Shown: piece by piece, positions 46,620 through 57,624 of the stretch
How the letters are laid out: each line of letters begins with the position of its first letter
Numbering within the stretch: the stretch's first letter is position 1
Assembly: GCF_019703515.2 (NCBI RefSeq)
Contig: NC_059346.1
Location: 52,040,001-52,104,000 of the forward strand
Reading direction: 5' to 3'
Length of the DNA stretch: 64,000 bases
DNA from: Myxocyprinus asiaticus
Lineage: Eukaryota > Chordata > Actinopteri > Cypriniformes > Catostomidae
Translations under genes and position numbers: made by a program
The notes under the pieces: generated by a model
Told to the model about the DNA's origin: nothing
Databases searched by the model: none
Seen by the model: the letters and a program-made list of their open reading frames with translations, nothing else

Positions 46620-46995
46620 GCACATTAACTGAGATCTTAGCTTTCTGACTAACCATTTGGCTTTATTTAAGTGTAATAATCTGTCAATGCTAAAAGAAAG
46701 TACTATTTGGGACAATGTAACATTGATCCACCTGTCTAAATAGTATTAGTCACTACCTCTGAAATAATGATACTTTTATTTTAGTTAAGCGTAATAGGAA
46801 AGTAACGTACTAAGCAAAACTACTATTAGGGTAAACGTATGTTGGTCGGCCTTATCCAAAGAGTACTGGTTATTTACCTCTGACTAGTGATAATGTTACT
46901 TTAATTAAGTGTATACAGATCTATAGAACTTAGCTATTTAGAAATAGATAAGCTGCGGGAGTAATCGATCTAAATAGTATTAGTCGTTTACCTTT
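46620..46995. repeat. Three degenerate ~120-bp tandem units
   Basis: Each unit runs ACTTTAATTAAGTGTA..., then a GGGTAA/GGGAG core, then CTAAATAGTATTAGTC, then TTACCTCTGA (variants near 46735-46755, 46860-46880 and 46970-46990). The units are heavily diverged, so the array is old. DIRS copy C is inserted just beyond the third unit. Confidence 0.55.
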
Positions 46996-47094
46996 GGGTG
47001 TTGACCCAAAACGTCCTGGTTACTTTCATAACCTCCGTTCCCTGATGAAGGGAATGAGACGTTGTGTCGATGTAGTGACACTAGGGGTAGCACT

Positions 47095-47130
47095 CGATGT
47101 TGTGTTGATGTAGTGATACTAGGGGTCCCT
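47095..47130. repeat. DIRS C internal complementary region
   Basis: TGTTGATGTAGTGATACTAG and GGGTCCC repeat the GTCGATGTAGTGACACTAGG text of the outer edges (47064-47088 and complement at 51890-51912). Confidence 0.55.
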
Positions 47131-47223
47131 ATACGAAAGCCATGACTAGCTGAACTGTGTTACGTGTACTGGCGGTGCGAGACGGGAAACCACTGTGTGC
47201 CTCGCAGCCAGCGCACCCGGCCG

Positions 47224-48640
47224 TCACGTAACCTCCCCCAAAAGTGTACATCTCCCCTCCAGGAGGGGAAAGGCTCTATACGCAGGCGGTACACCTGGCC
47301 AGTTGTTCCGCAAATGTACCTGTTCGTACCTGACAACACACAGGACAAAACCGGCCCAACCTGGAGATTGTAGAACCTCGAAGGTATTGGGTGTTGCCCA
47401 GCCCACTGCTCTACAGATGTCTGCTAAAGCGGCACCATTGTTCGTGGCCCAGGAGGCCGCCACACTCATGGTGGAGTGTGCCCGAATCCCCATGGGGGGG
47501 TGGCACGTCCTGGGCCTGGTATGCCAAAGCGTTGGCATCAACGACCCAGTGGGCAATCCTCTGTTTAGAGACAGCGCTCCCTTTCCGCTGTCCTCTGAAG
47601 CAGACAAAGAGCTGCTCAGAGCGTCTAAAGCTCTGCGTGCAATCCAAGTAGATGTGCAAAGCACGCACCAGACACAACAACAACAAAGCTGGGTCTGCCT
47701 CCTCCTGGGGCAGCTTCGCTTGCAGGTTCACCACCTGATCCCTAAATGGGGTCGTGAGAACCTTAGGCACATAGCTCGTTCAGGGTCTCAGGGCCACGTG
47801 AGAGTATTCCGGACTGAACTACAGGCACGTGTCGCTGATAGAGAATGCCTGCAGGTTCCCTACCCTTTTGATGGACGTGAGCGCAGTCAGGAGGGCAGTC
47901 TTCAAGAGACCGCCTTTAGCTCAACTGACTCCAGGGGCTAAAATGGGGCTCCCCGCAGGCCCCGCAGGACCACAGAGAGATCCCATGAGGGAATGAGGCA
48001 CGGTCTGAGAGGATTCAGCCTCCTCATGCCTCTAAGGAAACTGATGATTAGGTCATGCTTCCCGAGAGACCTACCGTCAACTGCATTGTGGTGCGCCGCC
48101 ATAGTGGCCACGTACACCTTCAAGGTGGAGGGGGACAGCCGCCCCTCCAGCCTCTCCTGCAGGAAGGAAAGCACTGACCCAACTGCACATCTCTGGGGGT
48201 CTTCGCGTTGGAAAGAACACCACTTAGCAAACAGACGCCACTTCAAGGCATAAAGGTGCCTCGTAGAGGGAGCCCTAGCCTGAGTGATTGTGTCTACCAC
48301 TGCGGGTGGTAGGCCACTTAGGTCTTCCAAGTCCTGTCCAAGGGCCAGACTTGGAGATTCCAGAGGTCTGAATGCAGGTGCCAGATGGTGCCCTATCCCT
48401 GAGAGAGGAGATCCCTCCTCAGGGGAATTCGCCAGGTAGGGGCTGTCGTGAGGAGTGTGAGGTCCAAGAATCAAGTCTGGGTGGGCCAGTAGGGTGCTAC
48501 TAGGATGACCTGCTCCTCGTCCTCCCTGACCTTGCACAGGGTCTGTACAAGTAGGCTCAATGGGGGGAATGCATACTTGCGCAGCCCCCGGGGCTAGCTG
48601 TGTGCCAGTGCATCTGTGCCGAGGGGAGCCTTGGTCAGGG
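47224..48640 (-). pseudogene. DIRS tyrosine recombinase, copy C
   Basis: The 251-codon frame 48693-47938 holds the YR N-terminal half: ARAPSTRHLYALKWRLFAKW, LSFLQERLEGRLSPSTLKVY and LGKHDLIISFLRGMRRLNPL. The central block with the first catalytic arginine is frameshifted between 47938 and 47770. The C-terminal half (47770-47224) has GIRAHSTMSVAASWATNNGA, in which the arginine of H-x-x-R is methionine. The tyrosine region after NTFEVL is frameshifted. Confidence 0.88.
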
Positions 48641-48699
48641 CATACCAGAATCGACTCCAAATCTGCTGGACCACTTGGGGGAGGATTCTCCACTCTCCC

Positions 48700-49280
48700 C
48701 TGAGCATGACCTACCGCGGCAGCGCATCTGCCGCACTGTTGAGGTTGCCGGGATGTGAGTGGCTCGCAACAACTTGAGTCGCTGCTGACTCCAGTGGAGG
48801 AGACAGCGGGCGAGTTGCGACATGCAACACGAGCGCAAGCCGCCTTGGCAATTGATGTAAGCTACCAACGCCGTGTTGTCCATCCGGACCAACACGTGCT
48901 TGCCCTGGATCAACAGCTGAAGCCTCCACAGGGCAAGCAACACTGCCAAAATCTCGAGGCAGTTGATCTGCCAATGCAGTCGCGGCCCTGTCCAGGAGCC
49001 TGTGGCTGGGTGCCCATTGCACATGGTGCACCAGCCACGCACGGAGGCATCTGTCGTAACCACGACGTGCCTGGACACTTGCACTAAGGGGACCCCTACC
49101 CGCAGAAATGCAAGGTCCGTCCAAGGGCTGAACAGGCGGTGGCAGATCGGCGTGATGACCACGCGATGTGTGCCGCAGCGCCATGCCCATCTCGGGACTC
49201 GAGTCTGAAGCCAGTGCTGAAGCGGTCTCATATGCATCAACCCGAGCAGCGTAACTGCTGCCGAGGATGCCATATGCCCC
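48700..49280 (-). pseudogene. DIRS RNase H, copy C
   Basis: The D-E-D set is visible in order: VVVTTDASVRGWCT, QINCLEILAVLLAL and VLVRMDNTALVAYINC. It follows the RT in a continuous frame from 49507. After LRATHIPATSTVRQMRC the reading shifts frame. A tryptophan usually seen before the third aspartate is arginine here. Confidence 0.85.
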
Positions 49281-49299
49281 ATGAGCCTCTGAAATTGCT

Positions 49300-50165
49300 T
49301 CTGTGGGACTGCCGTTCTCTGCCTGAACGACTTCAGGAAGTTCAGCACCAACTGCATGCGCTCGCGAGGTGTGCCATCATAGAGACTGAGTCTAACTCCA
49401 ACCCAAGAAAAGAGATGCTCTGTACCGGGGAGAGCTTGCTCTTTTCCCAGTTGACCCGAAGCCCCAACCAGCTGAGGTGCCTTAGCACCAGGTCCCTGTG
49501 CACACACAACAAGTCTCGAGAGTGAGCTAGAATCAGCCAGTCATCGAGATAGTTAAGGATGCGGATGCCCACTTCTCTTAGCGGGGTAAGGGCTGCCTCT
49601 GCAACTTTCGTGAAAATGTGAGGCGACAGGGACAGATCGAAGGGGAGGAACTTGTACTGGTACGCCCGGCCCTCGAAGACGAACCGCAGAAAAGTGCCTA
49701 TGCCGAGGTAAAACTGAGACGTGGAAGTACGCATCCTTCAGGTCTACCGCCACTAATCAATCTTGATGCCGGACGCTCGCTAAAATGCGTTTCTGCGCCA
49801 GCATCTTGAACGGGAGTCTGTGCAAGGCCCAGCTCAGTACTCGCAGGTCCAAGATTGGCCGAAACCCACCGCCTTTCCTTGGTACGATGAAGTAAGGGCT
49901 GTAGAACCCCTTCTTCATCTCGGCTGGAGGGATGCAGGGCAGCGGTGTTCTCACCCTTCACTGAGGTAAAACGGACACTGCTGAACCTGGGCGGGCATCT
50001 GGCAAACTGAATTGCATAGCCAAGTTGGATGGTCCTGGTCAGCCATTGCAATGGGTTGGGGAGTGCAAGCCACACCTCCAAGCTCCAGGCAAGGGGGACC
50101 AAGGGGACAATCACGTCAGACGTACCAGTTGGTGGGGGCTCAAACCCCAAGCTGAGTGGGGACAT
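49300..50165 (-). pseudogene. DIRS reverse transcriptase, copy C
   Basis: The RT starts near PLAWSLEVWLALPNPLQW and GYAIQFARCPPRFSS. A shifted frame (49954-49757) gives GFYSPYFIVPRKGGGFRPIL. AVDLKDAYFHVSVLPRH is motif A and the catalytic box is ILNYLDDWLILAHSRD. LSWLGLRVNWEKSKLSPVQS is the thumb. The frameshifts near 49950 and 49740 and a TAA before AVDLKD (near 49755) prevent translation. Confidence 0.9.
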
Positions 50166-50187
50166 CGAAGCACTTACCTGGCTCCAG

Positions 50188-50420
50188 GTATAATTTTTTA
50201 TTATTATTTATTTATCACACATTATACATTTGCACATATACAGTGAAATTCTTTTTTCACATATCAGAGTCAGAGTGCAGGGTCAGCCATGTTACAGCGC
50301 CCCTGGAGCAGATAGGGTCAAGGGCCTTGCTCAAGGGCCCAACAGTGGCTAGGGCTTGAACCCCCGACCTTCTGATCAGTAACCCAGAGCCTTAACCGCT
50401 GAGCCACCACTGCCCCTACC
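50188..50420 (-). mobile_element. tRNA-derived SINE inside DIRS copy C
   Basis: The minus strand shows the same head as at 14098: CAGTGGTGGCTCAGCGGTTA with A and B boxes, then the TGTTGGGCCCTTGAGC core, a GTATATGTGCAAATGTAT tail and an ATT-repeat end. It is slightly shorter because part of the CAAGATG linker after the B box is missing. No clear target duplication. Confidence 0.8.
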
Positions 50421-50429
50421 CACCATAAG

Positions 50430-51530
50430 GCCGCATAATCCATCACAACCGCCTGGGCGTGGGTGTGTTTGTGCCGCAGCTGGGCACGCAGGGGCGGGAG
50501 GCCCACCCCCACAGCGCCGTGCCTGCCGTAAATGCGTGGTGTCCGGTGATCATGATAACGACGACCGTAAACACCGGGTGTGTGACCCAGGGAATGAGGA
50601 AACTGCTCTTTTTCTGAAAATGTGGGTACCACAGCCCCTCGAGCATGCGGCAAAATCAAAAGAAAAGGCAATAAAAGATTCTCCTCATGGCCCTCCACCG
50701 GAGGATGGAGTGGTCTGCTTACCACCTTCAGGCCTGTAGTGGGTCTCCACGTCCCTGGGTCACCCATCTCAGGGGCGCTTAGAAGCCTTCCTCGGGTTCT
50801 TGTTGGCGGGCCGTGAGACGGGGCGTCTGCTTCCTGTGGGGGACTCTACGCCAGGGCCAGGCTGCGGCGGAGCCAGTGTCGTTGCCGCAGGGGGACGCCC
50901 CTGGCGATGAGCAGACGGGGTGCGGGATCTTGATCCACACCAGGGCAGGATATGCTAGATGGCCTACGATTGCTTCTTAACCGGTCCGGGCAGTGTAAGG
51001 TGCCCACCACGACATTGTGAGCTCCTCATGCACCTACGGGAAGAAAGGGACCAGGGCAGGGCATGGCCGTGAGCGGCGCTCCGAGCCCAGGAACCAATCA
51101 TCAAGCCGCGAGGGTTCAGGGCAGGGTGGAGGGTTCCACTCCAGCCCGACGCTCGCAGCCGCCCAGGAAAGTATGGCCGCCAGCTCCGCGACGGCTTCAG
51201 ACTGGGTGACCACACATGAAGGTGGGAGCCCAGCTGAGTCCTCGGCAGCAGACTGGACTAGCCTGCTCTCCGATGCTGCAATCGGGAGCTCATCCTCTTT
51301 GCGAGCCCCTAATGAGACCGCGAACTCGCCCTGAGGCGAGCCGCCGGTCTCATCCCAGAACTCGACTAGGGCAAAAGAGCATACTGGGGAATGGGAGGTC
51401 CGTTGGGGGTTACCCGGCGGAACGGCTCCCATTGGGGTCCCCAAATCGCCCCCAGCGCTAACCGACGCGGCTTCATACCCGTAGGTAGAAGGACAGGGGC
51501 AGGGAGCGGCGAAAGGTATCTTTAAAAAGA
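50430..51530 (-). pseudogene. DIRS gag-like ORF, copy C (N-terminus deleted)
   Basis: The frame 51855-51034 is open through the 5' leader into STYGYEAASVSAGGDLGTPM, which aligns to copy B residues after its zinc-finger-like start. The MPFRL...CLGTAH segment is missing. ATACCTTTCGCC near 51510 is what remains, with the start codon changed to ATA. SWAAASVGLEWNP and FFP follow. Further gag sequence lies at 50767-50430 before the SINE. Confidence 0.72.
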
Positions 51531-51783
51531 CGCTCTCCGTCAGTGCAACTCTTTTAGAGAAAATATACTCTTTTATTTGCAAGAATATATATACTTTCAA
51601 GCTGTCGAAGCGCCCAGGGGCGTTCTCTGCACTTAATCGGTGCACGAGGGGGAGTAACTGCTGTAATGTGCTGTAAATCCAACAGCATGCAGAGGTGAAT
51701 GGACTGGCAGAGGAATTCAGTTCGCTGATACACAACCGCTCAGCTCCAAAGAAAAAATCTGAATGAGTGGTTGCGAGCCAGCT

Positions 51784-51844
51784 CCTTTTATACCCGTATG
51801 TCAGAGGGAGTGGCATGCAAATTCCACTCGCCAATTCCCATTGG
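51784..51844 (-). promoter_or_regulatory. DIRS C right ITR promoter array
   Basis: TATA complement at 51784-51792, octamer ATGCAAAT at 51815-51822 and ATTGG (CCAAT complement) at 51840-51844. It faces the gag region on the minus strand. Confidence 0.7.
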
Positions 51845-51940
51845 CTTTTTCTCAAAGATCAGAGGTGTTTGGGGCTCCCAAGGGCGACCCCTAGTGTCAC
51901 TACATCGACACAATGTCGAGTGAGTGACAGATAGGGAACT

Positions 51941-53589
51941 GAGGAGTTTGTGATTTGGGATCTGTGTACTTGGCCAGACCGAGACCCTAAGCAACCGGAT
52001 TCCGAATAAATAAGCATAATTTAAAGTACAGAATTAACTAGAATAATCATGTATCAAATTCAAGACAGAATCTCAAAGAATGACCAATATTAATTTGAAT
52101 CTCAACCTACTGTAAATTCGAGGTCTTTTACAATTGGAGACAGATTAAATGAGTAATGGAGTCAGATTCAGCCTAAACTAAACCAAATAGATTAAGAAGC
52201 TATAAATACACATGCCAGAAAAGACATATGTGCAGATAACATCACCCATCCTAGGCCCAGTGGGGTGGCACCTACACTAACATACTCTCATTATTGCAAG
52301 AAATTATTCATTGTGTATTTTTAACAGACTTTAAAATGTGGTATGCCTGTTCCATTCTGTTAGGAGTTTTCTCAAGGTTTTTACATTTCTCAAACTGTTC
52401 ACTTTTAGATGGTCTCAGGCATGTCCTACAATTTACAATCATCTTACAAATATTTATTTTTTGCACTGCTTTTTGCCATTGACTTCTCTGTGGAAAATGT
52501 AAACATTTCTGCTTTTATGTAATGGAGAAAAGGGTCATTACTCATGAGATGGAGTTGTTTGGAATGTAAATCCTGGCATCTGTTAAAACAAACAGAGTCC
52601 CAATGTTTATACAATTCAGTAGAAAAATTAGATTTTTTGCTTATGTGTAGTGTGTAAGATACCAGATGTCCTTTAGGCTGTATTTATTATATAGTGACAT
52701 GATGAATCACGAAATGGAATTTACAAACATTTTGTGGACAAAATGCATTTCGTGAACCAGACAACATTGACTAAATACATATCTCAATCACAGAATGAGC
52801 ATTTGCCAACACAATGCATTTTGTGACATGCTGGCAGTGATGGGTAGTAATGGATTTCATGTAATCTGGATTACGTAATTAGATTACAAAAATCAAGTAC
52901 TTGTAATTGGATTAAATTACATTCTAAAATACTCATAATCGGACTACCATTACTTTTTTTATAGAGTACATGATTAAATATTAACAAGGCAACAGCAGTA
53001 AATTGTTAATAATTTATTGATCATTTTCATATCATATTCTTACCCTGAAGATGAACAGATGAACATTTTGAGCATGTGCTCCTTTTACATTACAACAGTA
53101 AGATATGCACCTCAGCTAAGGAATAGGTGATGGACTACTAACAAGTAGTAAGCAGTGAAATAAGTGTGTCAGAGTTTTGAGCTGTTAGCTTTGAACTAGC
53201 AATGTCATTGCTGTTGATTTTAGGTTCATTACTGTTTGTTCATGAAATGTTTCTATTGTTCTATGCACCTAAAATGAACTAGATATGGTTTAAAAATATA
53301 TATATATTATTTCTTACTATCTCACCGATGGTGCGAAGCTCACACATTGAACTTAATAGCTTCAAAGGATCTAGTGGATGCCATCTCTAAGGGTCCTGCC
53401 TGCAGGGTACATGATAGTTCAACTGCAAAATGTGCAGCAATATGGAACAAAGTCCATCACTCTACTGATCCTGCTGATGCAGTGGAGTCCACTGCATGAA
53501 ACTTGACATAAAACTTGACACAACTGTTTCTTGTGTGACCTGGTGGAACTCTGCTGTTTTAAAATATTCTGATCTTTTAGAATATTCTT
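51941..53589. other. Intergenic, nothing recognised
   Basis: AT-rich. The GATTACGTAATTAGATTACA text near 52871 resembles a dispersed fish repeat, but no termini can be fixed. No coding domain. Confidence 0.4.
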
Positions 53590-53684
53590 GCTGATAAAAT
53601 AATATCTTAGCCTCCCTTGGCTCCGTCCCTCGAGCTTTCCATGGCTCCACCTTCCTTGGCTCCGCCTCCCATGACTCAGCCTCC

Positions 53685-53890
53685 CAGGTCTCCTGATCCT
53701 GTCCCTGTTCCGTGGCCACCTCTCAGATCTCCCGACCCCATTCCTGCCCTGAGGCACCCCCCCCCCCAGGCCTCCTGACTCTGTCCCAGCCCTGAGGCCC
53801 CCCCACCCCCAGGCCTCCTGACTCTGTCCCAGCCCAGAGGCTGCCCCCCAAACCTCCTGACTTTTCCCCTGTCCTATGGTCACCTGTTTC
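53685..53890 (+). repeat. ~42-bp proline-coding minisatellite, about five units
   Basis: CAGGCCTCCTGACTCTGTCC is repeated, followed in each unit by a CCCTGAGGC-CCCCC segment. The units differ by a few bases and by the length of a C run, which reaches about ten at 53757-53767. Confidence 0.75.
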
Positions 53891-53945
53891 CTCCTGCCCT
53901 TCTCCACCTTTAGGCACCAGGAGTCGCCTTGTAAAGGGGAGGTAA

Positions 53946-54276
53946 TGTCACGTTCTGTCTCCATGTTTCCCTAGGACTCTTGTTTTGAAGTTTTCTCCTG
54001 AACTACATCTCCCATAGTGCACTGCCCTCATCACTACCAGCTGTTCCTCATCATCCTCACCTGTCTTCCATCCCCTCAATAGTTCCATTGTGTATAAATA
54101 CCCTCCAGTTTTGTTCATTGATGGTCAGTTCTCATCAGTGTAACACTTGTGTTAGTTTGTTGATTTGGTTTATGGTACTCCATGTTGTTGTATATCTTCA
54201 TCTTCTTCATTAAATCCTGAAAATAGATCCATCGCCTCACGCCTCTTCTTCATCATCACTACCACAAGTCGTGACA
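53946..54276 (+). repeat. LTR with TGTCACG...CGTGACA ends
   Basis: The terminal palindrome TGTCACG / CGTGACA, a TGTATAAATA TATA box at 54091-54100 and TG/CA ends identify an LTR of 331 bp. No 5' partner lies in the window. Confidence 0.8.
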
Positions 54277-54587
54277 GATGTTGTGAACACAGACGGAGGG
54301 AAAATAGCGCAGTAAATGTACAGTTACAGCACTTAAATGTACTCAAGTAAAAGTATAAAAAGCTGGCCATGTGATTCTAGCATGGCAGCCCCCATGTGCG
54401 GACCCTCTCCATGTAGTTTTATAAGGTTACTGATATGACTGGAGTCTTCATTTCAAGTGAGTGCTCATGATTATATAAATAATTTATGTTTCAAAATTAC
54501 AATTCATTTATTTAGAAGTAAAACTTTTTAATGAGGAAAAAATGACTGAGTGCACCTTTAAGGTTAGTTGCTATAAATATACTGAAT
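54277..54587. other. Intergenic, nothing recognised
   Basis: A short AT-rich spacer between the LTR and the foldback element. Confidence 0.4.
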
Positions 54588-55172
54588 TAAAAGGAATAGT
54601 TCACCCAAAAATGAAAATTTGCTGATAATTTACTCACCTTCAGGCCATCCAAGATATATCTGAGTTTCTTTCTTCATCAAAACAGAATTTAAGATTTTTA
54701 GGATTTCATTTCAGGCCTCCTCCTTTAAACAATGCAAGTGAATGTACTCCATTTTTTTGATGCTCCAAAATGCATATTTAGGGTGCATAAAAATGCATAT
54801 CATAGGACGTGCTTCCTGCCTCCTCCTCCACGTGACGTGTGACCTTACCAACGAGCTTACGTCATCCCTCTCATGGGCGCGTGTCACAGATGTACGGAAG
54901 CAAACATTTGTAGTTAAAAAGTATATAAGTATTGTTTTGTTTCTAAAAATAATCAGTCGTTTGGGTTCAGAAGAACTTTATTTGTCGACTGGAGTCGTGT
55001 GGATTATTTTGATGCACCCTAAATATGCATTTTGGACCGTCAAAAAAATGGAGTACATTCATTTGCATTGTTTAACAGAGGAGGCCTGAAATGAAATCCT
55101 AAAAATCTTAAATTCTGTTTTGATTAAGAAATTATCAGAAAATTTTCATTTTTGGGTGAACTATTCCTTTAA
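54588..55172. repeat. Foldback MITE with ~200-bp inverted arms (TTCACCC family, copy 3)
   Basis: The left arm (54588-54790) starts AAGGAATAGTTCACCCAAAA and ends near TTTAGGGTGCAT. The right arm (55012-55172) is its inverted complement, ending TTTTGGGTGAACTATTCCTT. The arms match almost throughout, but the right arm lacks about 45 bases around the TACTCACCTTCAGGCC segment. The central ~220 bases are unrelated. No coding capacity. Confidence 0.85.
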
Positions 55173-56934
55173 CTTCATCAATATCGGTCAGCAATATTCT
55201 TTTTAAACTGTTGCGCCACAATAACAGTAGTTGACTTGAATGCGAAAACGCACCATAGAAGTGGACGGTTCACGCTAATGCAAGTAGGTATAGTTGCAGG
55301 CCAGAGATCTCCAAATGGGGGTGGAATCTCCAAAAGTGGGTGGAATTACTCCAGAAGGGGTGGAGTTACTCCAAAAGGGGGTTGCGGTTTGTGGGTGCTT
55401 GAAAAGGTGGTCTGGGGTAAACTCTGGTAAGGTTCGCTGCTGATATGAATGTAATCTGTCCTAAATCACAAAAGTGAACCACTGTTGATGACATATAATT
55501 TGCGTCTTTGCATGCCCCGGTCGTAATTATTATGGTATAATGCATTTCTCATACCTGCTTGTCTCCAAATAAATTGTGGCAAAAAATCAGCTCTCATTCT
55601 TCACACCTTTTGCAATGCGTCCAAAGTGTGAGAGTAAACAGTCATGCGATCAGGAAATGACTTCAGCTGGATTCAACCTCAGGTCGCCTGTTGGAGCACA
55701 TGTATCACCCACCAGGCCACGTCGTCAACCTCCACATATATCTGAGTGCAGAAAACAAGACCTCATTTTGGGAAATCATTGGATGAGTCCAAAGCAAGGC
55801 AAAACAAAGACTGAAAACTCTTGTTTTGTAATTTGTTATTATGTAACTTGTGACAATTACAGTATAATACAAACATCCAAAAGTTTAAACACACCTACTC
55901 TTTCTTTATTAATACTATTTCCACATCTTGGTAAACAATGGTAAAGTCGTTTAAAATTTTGAAGTAAAATAAATGGAAGTATAAGAAGTGTACTGTAGTA
56001 AATTGTTTAGACCAACAGATGTTGAGGTATTGTGGAGCAGTGATTTCATAGCTCCACGTGACCAGTGTTTACATTTTGAGGAAATCAACCAACTAACAGT
56101 TTACTTCCAGTTGTCTCCGCACATTAAGCAAGAATGGGAGAAAGTATTTTAACACTGAAAAAAATACACATCACCTTTGGTTAGACTTGTTAGACACAAG
56201 TCTATTTTTTAATGTACACGTACAATTAAAAAACCTTTAAGCTGTGAATTACCTTTTTGTTGTAACTTTGTAGTCTTGACAACATGTTTCCAATTAAAGA
56301 TATTAATGTGTAGTTGAATGTATGTAAGATAAGTTAACAAAAGTTAATAAATGCTCTTACATCAAGCAAAGTTTCGCTCATTTTCTACAGAAATTCAGTA
56401 TCTGCTTACTCTGTAGTACACTGGCGGTGCAACATGCAACAGACTGCCTCAAAACAGAAGTGTGATCTTTATATGTTACAGAATTATCTTTCAAACATGA
56501 CAACAATGTCTTTAAGGCTAAACAGTTACTGAATTTGGATGTGTTTTGATTGAATTAGCAAAATTTCCTTTATCAATTGATGTGAACCAGACAAAGTAGT
56601 CACACTAGTTATGTTTTTCATCCATGTTGTGAATTTAATTGAGATGCGGAAACTCAGAATATTGCAGAAACAATTTGCAAATAAAGCAGTGTTACCATTC
56701 CATATATAAAAAAAACAAAAAAACACTGTAATTTCTTAGGAAATTGGTGCAAAATAGAAATTAAAATGAAAGTTTAAGCCACTGTACATTTTCTATTAAA
56801 TGTTATAAATTACTTGATGCTTTAAGAGTTCAGACAAAACGCTCTGACAAACCTCATGTTTGCTTGCGTTCAGAAGCCAATGCCTTTTTTCCAGGAGAGA
56901 AAGTGTCAGAGAGTTCTGGAAGGAAATAGCCTTT
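55173..56934. other. Intergenic, with a short GGGGTGGA-type degenerate repeat
   Basis: At about 55312-55385 a segment with four CTCCAAAAGGGGGTGGAATTA-like units is repeated imperfectly. Nothing else recognisable, and no gene. Confidence 0.4.
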
Positions 56935-56950
56935 TTGTGTGTCTGTGTGT

Positions 56951-57033
<83 letters not shown>

Positions 57034-57040
57034 TGTTACC
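56935..57040. repeat. (GT)n microsatellite
   Basis: About 100 bases of GT with a few CT and AT interruptions. The long open frames across it on both strands are repeat artefacts. Confidence 0.95.
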
Positions 57041-57624
57041 TGGCTTTGGAATTTCAGAATAACCAGAGCAACATCACTCAAAAAAGGGTTTTTGTTGCTT
57101 GTTATGTTTACTTAATTAAAATGAACTAAAGCAACACAATTCTAGAACATTTTGTCACAAATTGACTTTATTGCGTTCTACCCATTTAAAGTTGTAAAAT
57201 TAAAGTTTAGTTAATCCACTTGAGTTTACTGTCCTAATATCACCTCGCATATACTAATAATTACTCAATAAATGAAATTGGGCCAACATAAGAAAATGAA
57301 ATTAATAAAACCTTAGTAAATTAAGTTATTAAGTTGATGGGCCTAATGAAGTGATAAAGAATGAAGATGTGAGTTAAAACTACTATAGTACATTGATTTG
57401 ACCTAATCCAGCTAAATTATGTTGGCTCAATGAAACTGAATAATCTGAATGAAAGACGTTAAAATGCTTGTAAAAACGTTCTCAAATTAAAATAAGTAAG
57501 GTTAATGAATTTTTGAGATGCTATGGGATGGTATTGATAATATTTTCTGAGCGAATTATGTACAGTATTCACATGGTTTGTTGAGGCAAATTCACATGAC
57601 TTTGATGAGCATGTATAATCCTAT
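57041..57624. other. Intergenic, nothing recognised
   Basis: AT-rich; no domain, no repeat termini. Confidence 0.4.

Larger units (their letters stand above)
47010..51940 (-). mobile_element. DIRS-type retroelement, copy C (most complete)
   Basis: The minus strand carries gag, RT, RNase H and YR in the normal DIRS order over about 4.9 kb. The right ITR (51784-51938) bears the promoter array and the outer tip. The left end is the AACGTCCTGGTTACTTTCA edge with a shortened block. A SINE splits the gag-pol junction at 50188-50420. Point lesions, at least three frameshifts and loss of the gag N-terminus make it inactive. Confidence 0.92.
53590..54276 (+). mobile_element. 3' end of an LTR retrotransposon (truncated)
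   Basis: The LTR (53946-54276) is preceded by internal sequence that ends in the purine-rich TAAAGGGGAGGTAA, a probable polypurine tract. The internal part is proline-rich on the plus strand, built from about five ~42-base repeats (53685-53890) encoding PPRPPDSVPALRPP-like units. No RT, integrase or 5' LTR is present. The likely source is a gypsy-type element, but the class is not proven. Confidence 0.6.

Noticed and set aside
47195..47941. A 248-codon open frame on the plus strand
   Set aside because: It is antisense to the DIRS recombinase on the minus strand, which shows clear YR motifs. The plus frame has no domain and exists because of GC-rich codon bias.
8049..51940. CRISPR-like array suggested by recurrent GTAGTGACACTAGGGG text
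   Set aside because: The repeats are few, inverted and sit at element ends with no regular spacers. They are DIRS terminal and internal complementary repeats.
55576..55944. A 122-codon open frame on the plus strand
   Set aside because: It has no recognisable domain, lies in AT-rich intergenic DNA and is of a length expected by chance.
56856..57129. Open frames rich in CVCV and THTH on both strands
   Set aside because: They are translations of the (GT)n microsatellite.
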